Source: Thermosulfurimonas marina
GTDB lineage: Bacteria; Desulfobacterota; Thermodesulfobacteria; Thermodesulfobacteriales; Thermodesulfobacteriaceae
Direction: 5' to 3'
DNA length: 64,000 nucleotides
NCBI RefSeq assembly: GCF_012317585.1
Contig: NZ_CP042909.1
Coordinates: 868,001 to 932,000, forward strand
Shown here: positions 31,972 to 40,935 of the stretch, one piece after another
How positions within the stretch are numbered: the first letter of the stretch is position 1
Layout of the letters: every line of letters begins with the position of its first letter
Translations under genes and position numbers: made by a program
The notes under the pieces: generated by a model
Seen by the model: only the letters and a program-made list of their open reading frames with translations
Database searches by the model: none
Told to the model about the DNA's origin: nothing

Positions 31972-33836
31972 TGAAGATCGGGCTTTTTCTGTGCGAATGC
32001 GGGGGCAACATCAGCGAAAAGATCCACTTTGAGACCCTCGTGAAACGTCTTTCAGGCCTAGAAGACCTAAAGATTTTTCGGCATCCCTTTCTCTGTTCCC
32101 CGGAAGGCCAAAGTTTTTTTCGGGAAAAGGCGCGGGGGCTTTCCGGAGTGCTGGTGGCAGCCTGTTCCCCCCATCTCCATCAGGAGACCTTCTGGCATTT
32201 GATCCGGAAAGAGGCCCCTCAGCCCCTTAAGTGGCTGGCCTTACGGGAAGAGGTGGCCTGGACTTCCGGTCCGGAGGCCACGGAAAAGGCCGAGAGGCTT
32301 CTCAAGTTCTTTCTTCGGGCCCTGCGCCGGAGCCGTCCTCCGGCCTTACGGACCCTGAAACCCATGCCCCATGTCCTGATCCTGGGGGCCGGGGCTGCGG
32401 GAATTAAGGCCGCCCTCCGGCTGAACGCCTGCGGGCTGGAAGTCTCTCTGGTGGAAAGGGAGCCTTTTGTAGGGGGCAAAGCCCTCTATCTCGATCGGCT
32501 TTATCCCCGCCTGGAGTGCGCCTCCTGTGTGGTCTCCCCCCTTATTTCGGCCCTTGCGGCCCGACCGGAAATCCGGGTCTTCACCCAGGCCCGTCTGGTC
32601 AAGGTTGAGGGGGAAGCCGGAGACTTTGTGGTGGAAGTAGAAACCCTTCCCCGTTTTGTAGATCTTGAAAGATGTAACGGTTGCGGAAAGTGCCTGGAGA
32701 TCTGCCCGCGCCCCGGAGCCCTTGAGAGAGACCCTCCCCATCCCTTTCCTCAAGCCCCGGTCCTTCGTCCCCAGGCCTGTCTCCACTTTCAAGGGAAAAA
32801 GTGCCAGCTCTGCCAGAAGGCCTGCCCTAAAAAGGCCTTCCTTTTCCGAGAGGGCCCGCGCCGGCACACGCTGCGGGTGGGAGGCCTCATCGTGGCCACG
32901 GGCTTTCAGCCCTATCCGGGAGCACGGCTAGAGTCCCTGGGCTACGGCCGCCTGCCGGAGGTGACCACCCTCTACGAGGTGGAAAAGGCCCTATCTCAAG
33001 GGAAGGCCCCGGGAGGCCAAAAAAGACCTCAGAGGATAGCCATAGTCCACTGCGCCGGAAGCCGGGAGCAGGGGCATCTCCCCTATTGTTCCGAAGTTTG
33101 CTGCGGCTTTGCCCTCAAGGCCTCCCTGCGACTGAAAGAACTGTATCCCGAGGCGGAGATCACCCACTTTTATCAAGATCTCCGGCTGCGGGGTCTTGCG
33201 GGAGAGGAGCTTTATCGGCGGGCCCGCCGGGCCGGCCTGCGTTTCGTGCGCGGCCGGGTGGCCGAAATCTCCCCCATACCTTACCCGGAAACCTCTTCCC
33301 GGGGGGTCACGGTGGTGGCCGAAGACACCCTGGCCCGCCGCCGCCTCAAATGGGGGGCCGATCTGGTGATCCTGGTCCCGGGTTTTGTGCCGGAGAGGGG
33401 GGCCGGAGAAGTGGCCGGGCTTTTGGGCCTTTGTCCGGACGAGTACGGATTTTTCGAGCCCCGGGAGGAAAAGACCGCCCCGGTGGAGAGCTTTCGGGAA
33501 GGGATCTGGCTGGCCGGGGCCTGCACCGGGCCCAAGAATCTTGCGGACTCGGTAGCCACCGCCGAGGCCGCGGCCCTGGCGGCCTTCCTTTTCCTGCGGC
33601 AGGAAAGTCTGGTAAAAGAAGCCCCCTCGATCTATTGGCATGAAAACCGTTGCGGTTTCTGTCAGCTCTGCGTGGAGCTCTGCCCCTTTGCCGCCATCCG
33701 GCCTCTGGAAGGCCAGATCAAGATCGACCCCGGGGCCTGTCGCCATTGCGGACTCTGTGTAAGCGCCTGTCCCTCCGGAGCCCTGGAAGGGTCGGAAGGG
33801 TCCTTTACGGAGGACTGGAGGGAACTCTGGCGATGA
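31968..33836 (+). CDS. hdrA: HdrA-like electron-bifurcating flavoprotein
   Basis: I start at ATG 31968 (ATGATGA overlaps the hdrB stop; ATG 31971 is also possible). Order of parts over about 622 residues: N-terminal ICECGG-type motif (CECGGNIS), a CSPHLHQETF segment, the FAD-binding fold VLILGAGAAGIKAALRLN, thioredoxin-reductase-like core with an inserted ferredoxin (CNGCGKCLEICP, CQLCQKACP), and a C-terminal 2[4Fe-4S] ferredoxin (CGFCQLCVELCP, CRHCGLCVSACPSGA). HdrA bifurcates H2 electrons from MvhD between HdrCB and ferredoxin. It overlaps mvhD by 4 nt. Confidence 0.94.
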   Translation: MMKIGLFLCECGGNISEKIHFETLVKRLSGLEDLKIFRHPFLCSPEGQSFFREKARGLSGVLVAACSPHLHQETFWHLIRKEAPQPLKWLALREEVAWTSGPEATEKAERLLKFFLRALRRSRPPALRTLKPMPHVLILGAGAAGIKAALRLNACGLEVSLVEREPFVGGKALYLDRLYPRLECASCVVSPLISALAARPEIRVFTQARLVKVEGEAGDFVVEVETLPRFVDLERCNGCGKCLEICPRPGALERDPPHPFPQAPVLRPQACLHFQGKKCQLCQKACPKKAFLFREGPRRHTLRVGGLIVATGFQPYPGARLESLGYGRLPEVTTLYEVEKALSQGKAPGGQKRPQRIAIVHCAGSREQGHLPYCSEVCCGFALKASLRLKELYPEAEITHFYQDLRLRGLAGEELYRRARRAGLRFVRGRVAEISPIPYPETSSRGVTVVAEDTLARRRLKWGADLVILVPGFVPERGAGEVAGLLGLCPDEYGFFEPREEKTAPVESFREGIWLAGACTGPKNLADSVATAEAAALAAFLFLRQESLVKEAPSIYWHENRCGFCQLCVELCPFAAIRPLEGQIKIDPGACRHCGLCVSACPSGALEGSEGSFTEDWRELWR

Positions 33837-34222
33837 AAAAGCGCCTCTTGGGCTTTCTCTGTCAATGGTGTGGGGCCCGGGCCCTGGAACATCTTTCCTA
33901 TCAGAGACGGCCCCTTCCCGCAGGTTTCTATCCGATAAGGGTGCCCTGTAGCGGCTCGGTGGCCCCGGAAGTTATTACCCAGGCCCTGGCCTCCGGGGCC
34001 TCGGGGGTCCTGGTGGTAGGCTGCCCCCCCGGACAGTGTCACTTCCGTGAGGGAAATCAGCGGTGCGCCATCCGCATGCGCTTTTTGAAAGGCTGGCTCA
34101 AGGCCCTGGGGGTTTCTGGGGAACGGATACGCCTGGCCCTAGTAGGAGCAGGAGAAGGCGAAAAACTCTACCAGATCGTCTGGGACTTCTGGGAGGACTT
34201 AGGTGAAGATCGCCCTTTATAA
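33833..34222 (+). CDS. mvhD: MvhD-type [2Fe-2S] linker subunit
   Basis: A 129-residue protein that joins the Mvh hydrogenase to HdrA. Family landmarks are LCQWCGARALEHL, IRVPCSGSVAPEVI, and GCPPGQCHFREGN, whose cysteines bind a [2Fe-2S] cluster. I use ATG 33833, which overlaps the hdrA stop (ATGA), not the frame open from 33650. It overlaps mvhG by 20 nt. Confidence 0.93.
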   Translation: MKKRLLGFLCQWCGARALEHLSYQRRPLPAGFYPIRVPCSGSVAPEVITQALASGASGVLVVGCPPGQCHFREGNQRCAIRMRFLKGWLKALGVSGERIRLALVGAGEGEKLYQIVWDFWEDLGEDRPL

Positions 34223-34985
34223 CGGCGTTTCCTGCGGGGGATGCGATCTGGTCTTCTTTTTGGAGGCCCTGGAGCCCTGGCTGGAAGATCTGGAGGTGGT
34301 CTTCTGGCCAGAGATGGGGGCTAGCGACCCTCTGGCCCTCCAAAAAAGCCCGGACCGAGGGCTGGACCTGGCCGTGGTTTGCGGGGCGGTACGCACGGAA
34401 TCCCAGAAGGCCTTCTTAAAACTTCTGCGGACCAAAGCCCGGAGAATGATGGCCGTAGGGGCCTGCGCCCTCTGGGGAGGGCTTCCGGGGCTCTCCTGGC
34501 TTGCGGGAGAGGGCCCCTGGCCGGCCACGGAGGTGGTGAAGTTTGAGACCCAGGTGCCCGGCTGTCCTCCGGAGCCTCACACCCTGGTAGCAGCCCTGGA
34601 GGGCCGCCTGGCGGAGGTCTCCTTTCCCTTGTGTCAAGAGTGTCCGCGAGAAAGGCGCCCCTTCCGGTGGCGCACCGTGCGGTTTTTGGCGGGGGGCCCC
34701 TCTCGGGAGTGCTTTCTGGCCCAAGGGATCCTCTGTGCCGGCCCGGTAACCCGAGGGGGATGCGGAGCGGCCTGCGTAAAGGCCGGACGTCCCTGTCTTG
34801 GTTGTTACGGCTTTTTACCCGGTCGGGGACCGGAGAGCCTTCTGGATCTGGTGGCCTCGGCCCTTACCCCGGCCAAGGCGGAAGAGGTCCTCGAGGCCCT
34901 CCAAGATCCCGTGGGACTCCTCTCCCCCTTTACCCTGGCCATCCACCCTCTGGTAAGGAGGAGATATGCCCCGGATAAAGATTGA
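34203..34985 (+). CDS. mvhG: Cytosolic [NiFe] hydrogenase small subunit, MvhG type
   Basis: It starts with GTG at 34203 (AGGACTTAG before it), opening KIALYNGVSCGGCDLVFFLE. Cysteines for three [4Fe-4S] clusters lie in CGGC, GACALWGG, PGCPPEPHTL, LCQECPRER and GCGAACVKAGRPCLGC. There is no Tat signal, so it is cytosolic (group 3c type). It moves electrons from the nickel site to MvhD. The length of 260 residues is normal. It overlaps mvhA by 20 nt. Confidence 0.92.
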   Translation: MKIALYNGVSCGGCDLVFFLEALEPWLEDLEVVFWPEMGASDPLALQKSPDRGLDLAVVCGAVRTESQKAFLKLLRTKARRMMAVGACALWGGLPGLSWLAGEGPWPATEVVKFETQVPGCPPEPHTLVAALEGRLAEVSFPLCQECPRERRPFRWRTVRFLAGGPSRECFLAQGILCAGPVTRGGCGAACVKAGRPCLGCYGFLPGRGPESLLDLVASALTPAKAEEVLEALQDPVGLLSPFTLAIHPLVRRRYAPDKD

Positions 34986-36291
34986 ACACCTGGCTCGCAT
35001 CGAGGGTTCCGCCGGGCTCGAAGTGGTGTTGGATCCCTCGGGCCGCGTCCAAGAAGTGATCCTCAAAAGCGAGATCTTCCGGGGTTTTGAGAGATTCGTT
35101 CGGGGCCGGCCCGCTTTAGAGATGCCTTTTATCGCGGGGCGCATCTGCGGCATCTGCGCCGAGGCCCACACCCTGGCCTCTCTTCAGGCCCTGGACGAGA
35201 TCTTCAGCACAAGGCCCTCGGCCAACGTGGTCCGCATCCGAAAGATCTACTTTCTTTCGGGATTTCTGCGGGACCACCTCACCGTGGTCTCCCTTTTCGG
35301 AGCCCCGGACTTCGGAGGAGAAAGGAAATCCTCTACGGCCCTCTCTTTTTTAAAAGAATCCGGCCGTCTGAGGCCCTTTCTAAGGCTCCGGGAAAAATTA
35401 AACCGGACCCTCGAGCTCATCTCCGGAAGGAGTTTTCAGGGAGTAGGGGGACTTCCCGGGGACTGGGCCAGGGCCCTTTCCAAAGAAGAGGTCCAGGAGA
35501 TCCGCCGCCTGGCCGAAAGAATCCGAAAAGAGACCCGGGATTACGCCCTTTCCCTCGTCCGGGAGTTCTCGCTGGGGGAAACCCTTCCGCCCCGGCCTCT
35601 TTTGGCCTTGGAAGGAGGTTTTACCGAAGGCCCTCTGGCCCTCTTTTTCCCGGGAGGGAGAAAGAGGAAATTCAAGGACTATCGGAAGGTCCTCCGGGAA
35701 GAGGAACCCCAAACCGACGGCCTCAGACCTACGCATCTTTTTTCCGGAGAGGCCTATCTGGTGGGACCTCTAGCCCGCTTTTTCCTCTGGCCCCCTCCAG
35801 AAGGAGGTCCCGAGGACCTCCAGGCCCGGCTTAGAGAATGTTTAGAACAGCAAGAAGGCCGGCCGGTGGAGCTTCCTCATCTCCTGCGGATTTACGAGTG
35901 TCTTCTCGCCGCCCGGGAATTGGAAAAGACGGCTCAGGCCCTCAAGCCCCACAGGCCTTCGGCGGAAGAGAAACGGCCTCAAAAGGCCGAAGGTCTGGGT
36001 CTGGTAGAGGCCCCTCGCGGCCTTCTGGTGCATCACTACCGGGTGGACGAAAAGGGTTATTTACAGCAAGTAAATATCCTTACCCCTACGGCCCAAAACG
36101 TAAAAGCCTTGAAAAAGGATCTAGAAAAGTCCCTGGAGGGCTTTAAGCCTAAAAATTTCCAGAAACTGGCTGAGCAAGCCGAAAAGGTGGTCCGTTCTTA
36201 TGATCCCTGCATTCCCTGCATGCTTCACATAATGATTCCCCACAATAGAATAAGATTATTTAGTTTAACCCTTCTCAATCGTACTTTCTAA
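34966..36291 (+). CDS. mvhA: Cytosolic [NiFe] hydrogenase large subunit, MvhA type
   Basis: A 441-residue protein. Nickel ligands are complete: N-terminal RICGICAEAH and C-terminal DPCIPCMLH. A 20-residue tail follows the final His (IMIPHNRIRL and so on), which would be removed by a maturation endopeptidase after nickel insertion. Only one such protease is encoded here (39892). It begins KIEHLARIEGSAGLEVVL, as in MvhA/FrhA. It ends the Hdr/Mvh operon; I see no terminator before the Hyn promoter. Confidence 0.94.
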   Translation: MPRIKIEHLARIEGSAGLEVVLDPSGRVQEVILKSEIFRGFERFVRGRPALEMPFIAGRICGICAEAHTLASLQALDEIFSTRPSANVVRIRKIYFLSGFLRDHLTVVSLFGAPDFGGERKSSTALSFLKESGRLRPFLRLREKLNRTLELISGRSFQGVGGLPGDWARALSKEEVQEIRRLAERIRKETRDYALSLVREFSLGETLPPRPLLALEGGFTEGPLALFFPGGRKRKFKDYRKVLREEEPQTDGLRPTHLFSGEAYLVGPLARFFLWPPPEGGPEDLQARLRECLEQQEGRPVELPHLLRIYECLLAARELEKTAQALKPHRPSAEEKRPQKAEGLGLVEAPRGLLVHHYRVDEKGYLQQVNILTPTAQNVKALKKDLEKSLEGFKPKNFQKLAEQAEKVVRSYDPCIPCMLHIMIPHNRIRLFSLTLLNRTF

Positions 36292-36324
36292 TCTATAATC
36301 GCCAAAAATTTTCCACAATAGAGT

Positions 36325-36353
36325 TTGACTTTTAGTGAGGGTAAAGGCAGAAT
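36325..36353 (+). promoter_or_regulatory. Sigma70-like promoter of the periplasmic hydrogenase operon
   Basis: TTGACT (36325-36330), 17-nt spacer, CAGAAT (36348-36353), about 30 nt before the hynB ATG. Scores 5/6 and 4/6 against consensus. Confidence 0.55.
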
Positions 36354-36383
36354 AGAGGTGTTAAAAACAGGAAGGAGGGGGCT

Positions 36384-37472
36384 ATGTCCAGGATACCGGC
36401 TTTGAAGTTAGGGGGGCTTTCCCGGCGGGACTTTCTCAAGGTCATCACCATAGCCACGGCCACCATGGGACTTCCGGTGGAGATGGTGGATAAGGTAGCG
36501 GCAGCGGTAAAGTCCTCGGAAAGGCCCCCGGTGGTCTGGCTTCACTTTATGGAATGCACGGGCTGTACCGAAAGCCTTTTGCGTTCCTCCCATCCACCCC
36601 TGGCCCGCCTCATTCTGGAGCTCATTTCTCTTGAATATCACGAGACCCTGATGGCCGGAGCCGGGGAGCAGGCGGAGGCCTCTCTCAAAGAAGCCCTCAA
36701 GAAGTACAAGGGGAAATTCATCTGTGTGGTGGAGGGAGGGGTCTCCACCAAGGACGGAGGAATCTACTGTCAGATCGGAGGCCGCCCGGCCATACAGATC
36801 CTCAAGGAGGTGGCCCAGGAGGCGGCGGCGGTGATCGCCATCGGGACCTGTGCCGCCTTCGGAGGGATCCAGGCCGCGGCTCCCAATCCCACGGGAGCGG
36901 TAGGGGTGGGCCAAGTCCTCGCTAAGCCGGTGATCAATATCCCGGGCTGTCCGCCCAACCCCTATAATTTCCTCTCCACGGTCCTTTATCTCCTTACCTT
37001 CGGTCATCCTCCAGAGTTGGACGAACTTTCGCGGCCCAAGTTCGCCTATGGTCGGCGCATCCACGACCACTGCGAGAGGCGCCCCCACTTTGACGAGGGG
37101 CGTTTTGTGGAATCCTTTGGGGACCCGGCCCACCAGAAGGGCTACTGCCTTTACAAAGTAGGTTGTAAGGGGCCGGTGACCTATTCCAATTGCTCGGTGG
37201 TGCGCTTCTGTGACGTAGGGGCCTGGCCGGTGGGTTCTGGCCACCCCTGCATGGGTTGCACGGAACCCAACTTCTGGGACCGTATGAGCCCCTTCTACGA
37301 GCACCTTCCCAAGATTTACATCCCGGCCGGAGGCGGTATCCGGGCCGAGGCCGAAAAGGTGGGCCGAGTAGCCGTGGGGGCGGCCGCCGGAGTGGTGGCG
37401 GCCCACGCGGCGGCCGGAGTGATCAAAAAGGCCGTAAAGAGCCTCAAAGGTTCGGAAAAAGAGGAGGACTAA
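36384..37472 (+). CDS. hynB: Tat-exported [NiFe] hydrogenase small subunit
   Basis: The Tat signal is LSRRDFLKVITIATATMG. Cluster cysteines are ECTGCTES (proximal), GTCAAFGG, PGCPPNPYNF, and a distal/medial set HDHCERRPHF, YCLYKVGCKGP, SNCSVVRFC and HPCMGCTEPNF. The proximal site has CTGC and FGG, without the extra cysteines of oxygen-tolerant enzymes, so it is likely the oxygen-sensitive type. A hydrophobic C-terminal segment (about 325-350, GRVAVGAAAGVVAAHAAAG) can anchor it to the membrane. It starts 12 nt after GGAAGGAGGGG. Confidence 0.95.
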   Translation: MSRIPALKLGGLSRRDFLKVITIATATMGLPVEMVDKVAAAVKSSERPPVVWLHFMECTGCTESLLRSSHPPLARLILELISLEYHETLMAGAGEQAEASLKEALKKYKGKFICVVEGGVSTKDGGIYCQIGGRPAIQILKEVAQEAAAVIAIGTCAAFGGIQAAAPNPTGAVGVGQVLAKPVINIPGCPPNPYNFLSTVLYLLTFGHPPELDELSRPKFAYGRRIHDHCERRPHFDEGRFVESFGDPAHQKGYCLYKVGCKGPVTYSNCSVVRFCDVGAWPVGSGHPCMGCTEPNFWDRMSPFYEHLPKIYIPAGGGIRAEAEKVGRVAVGAAAGVVAAHAAAGVIKKAVKSLKGSEKEED

Positions 37473-37475
37473 GCC

Positions 37476-39188
37476 ATGGCTAGGAAAAAGATCACCATTG
37501 ATCCCATTACCCGGATCGAAGGGCATCTCCGCATAGATGTAGAGGTAGAAGGGGGCCGGGTGCGAGAGGCCTGGGCCTCGGCCCAGATGTGGCGAGGGAT
37601 CGAAGTGATCCTTAAAGGACGCGACCCCAGGGATGCCTGGGCCTTTACCCAGCGCTTCTGCGGAGTCTGTACCACGGTGCACGCCATTGCCTCGGTGCGG
37701 GCGGTAGAAAACGCCCTCCAGATGGAAATCCCCCTGAATGCCCAGTATGTGCGTAACCTTATCCTCTGTGCCCACGGAATGCACGACCATATCGTCCATT
37801 TCTATCATCTTTCCGCCCTGGACTGGGTGGATGTGGTCTCGGCCCTCAAGGCCGATCCGGTCAAGACCGCCCGTCTGGCTCAGAGCCTTTCGGACTGGCC
37901 GGGAAACAGCGTTTCCTTCTTTAAAGAGGTGAAGAAAAAGCTGGAAAAGTTTGTGGCCAGCGGACAGCTCGGCCCCTTTGCCAGCGGCTACTGGGGACAT
38001 CCGGCCATGAAACTTCCCCCGGAGGTCAATCTCTTGGCCGTAGGCCACTATCTGGAGGCCCTGGATTATCAGTACAAGGCCAACCAGGTGGTGGCCATCT
38101 TCGGGGCCAAGACCCCGCACATCCAGACGGTGATCGTGGGCGGGGTGGCCCTGGCCATCAACCCCGAAAACGAGGCCACCCTCAACATGGAACGCCTGGC
38201 CTGGGTGCGGGAACTCCTGCTTCAGGTGCGGGATTTCGTCCAAAAGGTCTATTTTGTGGACGCCTGTGCCCTGGCGGCCCTTTACCCCGAATGGTTCAAG
38301 ATCGGGGCCGGGGTGACCAACTATCTGGCGGTGCCGGATCTGCCGTTAGATACCGCAGGGACCAAATTCGATCTTCCTGGAGGGACCATCTTCAAGGGTG
38401 ATCTTTCCTCGGTCAAACCCATCAAGAGTTTTAACGACGCCTACTTCCGGGACAACGTCGCCGAATGCGTGATGCACTCCTGGTACGAAGGCGACTGGAC
38501 CCGGCACCCCTGGCAGGAAGATACCGTCCCCAACTACACCGGATTCCAGGAAAAAGGAAAGTATTCCTGGGCCAAGGCCCCCAGGTTTACCGGAGAGCCC
38601 ATGCAGGTGGGGCCGCTGGCCCAGGTCCTGGTAGGCTACGCCCAGGGGCACGAACTTATTCGCCGGTGGACCGATGAGGCCCTCCGGCGCATCTCCGCCA
38701 TCTCTGGCCGCCGGATCACCATCAACGACTTCCATTCCACCATGGGGCGCCAGGTGGCCCGGGCCATCCGCACCGCGGTGCTGGCCGATCTGGCCCTGAA
38801 ACATCTGGATCTCCTGGTGGAAAATATCGGACGCGGAGACCTGGAGGTCTATCCCTATCGCAAACCGCCCACCTTCCCCAAGGGGGAGATCATGGGCTTT
38901 GGCTTTCATGAGGCCCCCCGGGGGACCCTTTCGCACTGGGTGGTGATCGACAACGGCAAGATTAAGAACTATCAGGCCGTGGTGCCTTCCACCTGGAATG
39001 TAAGCCCCCGGTGCCAGCTGGGAAAACGTGGTCCTTATGAGGAGAGCCTCATCGGGAACCCGGTGGCCCAGCCCGAAAGACCGCTAGAGGTCCTGCGGAC
39101 CATTCATTCCTTTGATCCCTGCATCGCCTGCGCGGTACATGTGCTGGACCCGGAGCGGCGGGAGATCATAAAAGTAAAGGCCTTATAG
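37476..39188 (+). CDS. hynA: Periplasmic [NiFe] hydrogenase large subunit
   Basis: A 570-residue protein opening ITIDPITRIEGHLRIDVEVE. Nickel ligands are RFCGVCTTVH (N-terminal) and DPCIACAVH (C-terminal), with a 15-residue tail after the last His for proteolytic maturation. It oxidises H2 at the outer face of the inner membrane and passes electrons through HynB to the cytochrome b. It exits through Tat with HynB. It lies 3 nt downstream of hynB. Confidence 0.96.
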   Translation: MARKKITIDPITRIEGHLRIDVEVEGGRVREAWASAQMWRGIEVILKGRDPRDAWAFTQRFCGVCTTVHAIASVRAVENALQMEIPLNAQYVRNLILCAHGMHDHIVHFYHLSALDWVDVVSALKADPVKTARLAQSLSDWPGNSVSFFKEVKKKLEKFVASGQLGPFASGYWGHPAMKLPPEVNLLAVGHYLEALDYQYKANQVVAIFGAKTPHIQTVIVGGVALAINPENEATLNMERLAWVRELLLQVRDFVQKVYFVDACALAALYPEWFKIGAGVTNYLAVPDLPLDTAGTKFDLPGGTIFKGDLSSVKPIKSFNDAYFRDNVAECVMHSWYEGDWTRHPWQEDTVPNYTGFQEKGKYSWAKAPRFTGEPMQVGPLAQVLVGYAQGHELIRRWTDEALRRISAISGRRITINDFHSTMGRQVARAIRTAVLADLALKHLDLLVENIGRGDLEVYPYRKPPTFPKGEIMGFGFHEAPRGTLSHWVVIDNGKIKNYQAVVPSTWNVSPRCQLGKRGPYEESLIGNPVAQPERPLEVLRTIHSFDPCIACAVHVLDPERREIIKVKAL

Positions 39189-39197
39189 GAGGTGGCC

Positions 39198-39869
39198 ATG
39201 AGGGTAGAAAAGAGGCTCTATCGGCGGGTCTTCGTCTGGAGTTGGGCCTTAAGGCTCTTTCACTGGTCCTTCGCCCTCTCCTGTGCCGTACTTCTTCTTA
39301 CGGGTATCTATATCCACTTTCCTCCTATCACTACCAAGTGGGCGGAGTTCAAACCCCAGTATCTCATGGCCACCTTACGTTATTATCACTTTGCTGCGGC
39401 CTATGTCTTTATGGCCGCGCTCGGGGTGCGGCTCTACCTCCTCTTTTTCGGCAACCGCTACGAGCGTTTCACCGATTTTCTGCCCATCAACCGCCGCAAC
39501 CTACGTTCTTTCTGGCAGTCCCTCAAGTTCTACCTCTACCTCACCGACGAACACGAGTGGCGCATGGGGCACACGGTGCTGGCCGGGACCATTTACTTCC
39601 TGCTCTTTCTGGCGGCCATAGTGATGTCCCTCACCGGGCTTTATATGCTCTATCCCGATGTCTCCTGGATCTCCCGGATGGGGGTGACCCTTTTCGGCTC
39701 GGTCCAGATGGCCCGTTTCATCCACTATATTCTCCACTGGTGCTTCATCTTTTTTGTGATCGTGCACCTTTACATCGCCATCTGGAACGACTTCAAGGCC
39801 CCGGAGGCCATCATTTCCGGAGCCTTTTCCGGCTCCAAATTTATGCCGGCGGAGGTAGAAGAGGATTAG
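39198..39869 (+). CDS. hynC: Hydrogenase cytochrome b subunit (HyaC/HupZ type)
   Basis: I choose ATG 39198 (AGGAGGTGGCC upstream), although GTG 39192 is in frame. The 223-residue protein has four membrane helices with heme-ligand histidines: RLFHWSFALS, YYHFAAAYVF, and HYILHWCFIFFVIVHLY. It passes H2 electrons from HynB to the quinone pool. It lies 9 nt downstream of hynA. Confidence 0.93.
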   Translation: MRVEKRLYRRVFVWSWALRLFHWSFALSCAVLLLTGIYIHFPPITTKWAEFKPQYLMATLRYYHFAAAYVFMAALGVRLYLLFFGNRYERFTDFLPINRRNLRSFWQSLKFYLYLTDEHEWRMGHTVLAGTIYFLLFLAAIVMSLTGLYMLYPDVSWISRMGVTLFGSVQMARFIHYILHWCFIFFVIVHLYIAIWNDFKAPEAIISGAFSGSKFMPAEVEED

Positions 39870-39891
39870 GGCGCCCAATCTGATCCTGGGG

Positions 39892-40362
39892 GTGGGAAAC
39901 CTCCTCCTTTCGGACGAAGGGTTCGGGGTTCATGTGGTAAGGGAGCTGGAGAGGCGCTACCGGATCCCTCCGGAGGTGGAAGTGGTGGATGGAGGTTGTC
40001 TTGGTTTCTCCCTCCCGGACTATCTCCGGGGGCGCGAGCGGGTGTGGGTCATAGATGTAGTGGCCGCCGAAGCCCTGCCGGGGACCATTTTTACCTTCCG
40101 GGGAAAAGAGGTTCTCTCCTCCTTCGGGGCCCTTAAGCCCCGCACGGCCCACGAGGCCACCCTAGTGGAGGCCCTGCATTTTGCGGAATTCGCCGGGGTC
40201 CTGCCGGAAGACCTCACGGTATTTGCTGCGGTCCCGGAAAGACTTTCTCCGGGACTGGAACTCTCGGCCCCTTTGCAGAGGGCGCTGGAGGAGGTTTTAA
40301 TCCTATTGAGAAGTGAGCTTGCGGCCTGCGGACTCGGCCTGGAGGAAAAATTATGTGCGTAG
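39892..40362 (+). CDS. Hydrogenase maturation endopeptidase (HyaD/HynD type)
   Basis: It removes the C-terminal tail of the large subunit after nickel insertion. Seen are GNLLLSDEGFGVHVV with the nickel-binding Glu, WVIDVVAAE with the Asp, and AHEATLVEAL with the His. The listed start is GTG 39892 (156 residues), but in-frame codons upstream read NLILG, normally the first beta strand. There is no ATG, GTG or TTG upstream before TAG at 39856; an ATT at 39865 preceded by GGAGGTAGAAG is a candidate start. It overlaps hypC by 10 nt. Confidence 0.88.
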   Translation: MGNLLLSDEGFGVHVVRELERRYRIPPEVEVVDGGCLGFSLPDYLRGRERVWVIDVVAAEALPGTIFTFRGKEVLSSFGALKPRTAHEATLVEALHFAEFAGVLPEDLTVFAAVPERLSPGLELSAPLQRALEEVLILLRSELAACGLGLEEKLCA

Positions 40363-40586
40363 GGGTACCCATGCGGCTCAAAGAGATAGACTATCCCCTG
40401 GGAGTGGCCGAGGCCGAAGGGGTGGAAATGCCGGTCTATCTCCACCTCATTCCCGAAGAAGAACTTTCCCCCGGAGACTGGGTAATCGTACACGTGGGCT
40501 TTGCCCTGCAAAAAATCCGCCCGGAAGAGGCCCGCGAGACCTGGGAAATCCTGCGCGAAATAGAAGCCCTCTCCGGCCATGCATGA
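40353..40586 (+). CDS. hypC: Hydrogenase maturation chaperone HypC
   Basis: A 77-residue protein of the HypC/HupF family. It opens MCVGVPMRLKEI, with the essential Cys2 that, with HypD, carries the Fe(CN)2CO unit. DWVIVHVGFALQKIRPEEA is the conserved barrel end. It overlaps the protease gene by 10 nt and hypA by 8 nt. Confidence 0.95.
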   Translation: MCVGVPMRLKEIDYPLGVAEAEGVEMPVYLHLIPEEELSPGDWVIVHVGFALQKIRPEEARETWEILREIEALSGHA

Positions 40587-40923
40587 GGCCTCTCTGGCTT
40601 TGGCCCTAGCCGAAGAACTCCTGGGGCTCCTCGAACGGGAAGGGGGACGAAAGGTGCTTTCTTTTACCGTAGAAGTGGGAGAACTTTCCGGGGTGGATCT
40701 GGAGGCCCTGCGGACGGCCTGCGAGGCCCTGATACGCACCCATCCCGCCCTTTCCCGGACCCGGATGGAGTTAAGAACCGTTCCGGCCTGCTGGCGGTGC
40801 CGGAACTGCGGAAGGACCTTCAAAGGTGACTGGTGGACCCTTTGTCCGGACTGCGGGGCCGAGGAAAGGGATCTCCTTTCCGGGGAGGAACTCCTCCTGC
40901 GGGAGGTGGAGCTGGAGGTCTAA
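40579..40923 (+). CDS. hypA: Hydrogenase nickel-insertion protein HypA
   Basis: A 114-residue protein. MHEASLA places the nickel-binding His at position 2. The zinc site is CWRCRNCGRTF and CPDCGAEE. With HypB it delivers nickel to the large subunit. A normal-length HypA, 12 nt from hypB. Confidence 0.95.
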   Translation: MHEASLALALAEELLGLLEREGGRKVLSFTVEVGELSGVDLEALRTACEALIRTHPALSRTRMELRTVPACWRCRNCGRTFKGDWWTLCPDCGAEERDLLSGEELLLREVELEV

Positions 40924-40935
40924 AGGAGGAGGCCC

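Noticed and set aside
36230-36330. Repeated CCACAATAGA at the mvhA end and before the hyn promoter
   Set aside because: A 10-mer seen twice within 80 nt in AT-rich DNA; no palindrome or spacing that would suggest a regulatory or recombination site.
36408-38243. 611-residue antisense frame opposite the hydrogenase genes
   Set aside because: The plus strand encodes hynB and hynA with full signature motifs; the antisense frame is His/Gly-rich and has no family features, as expected of a GC-rich shadow.
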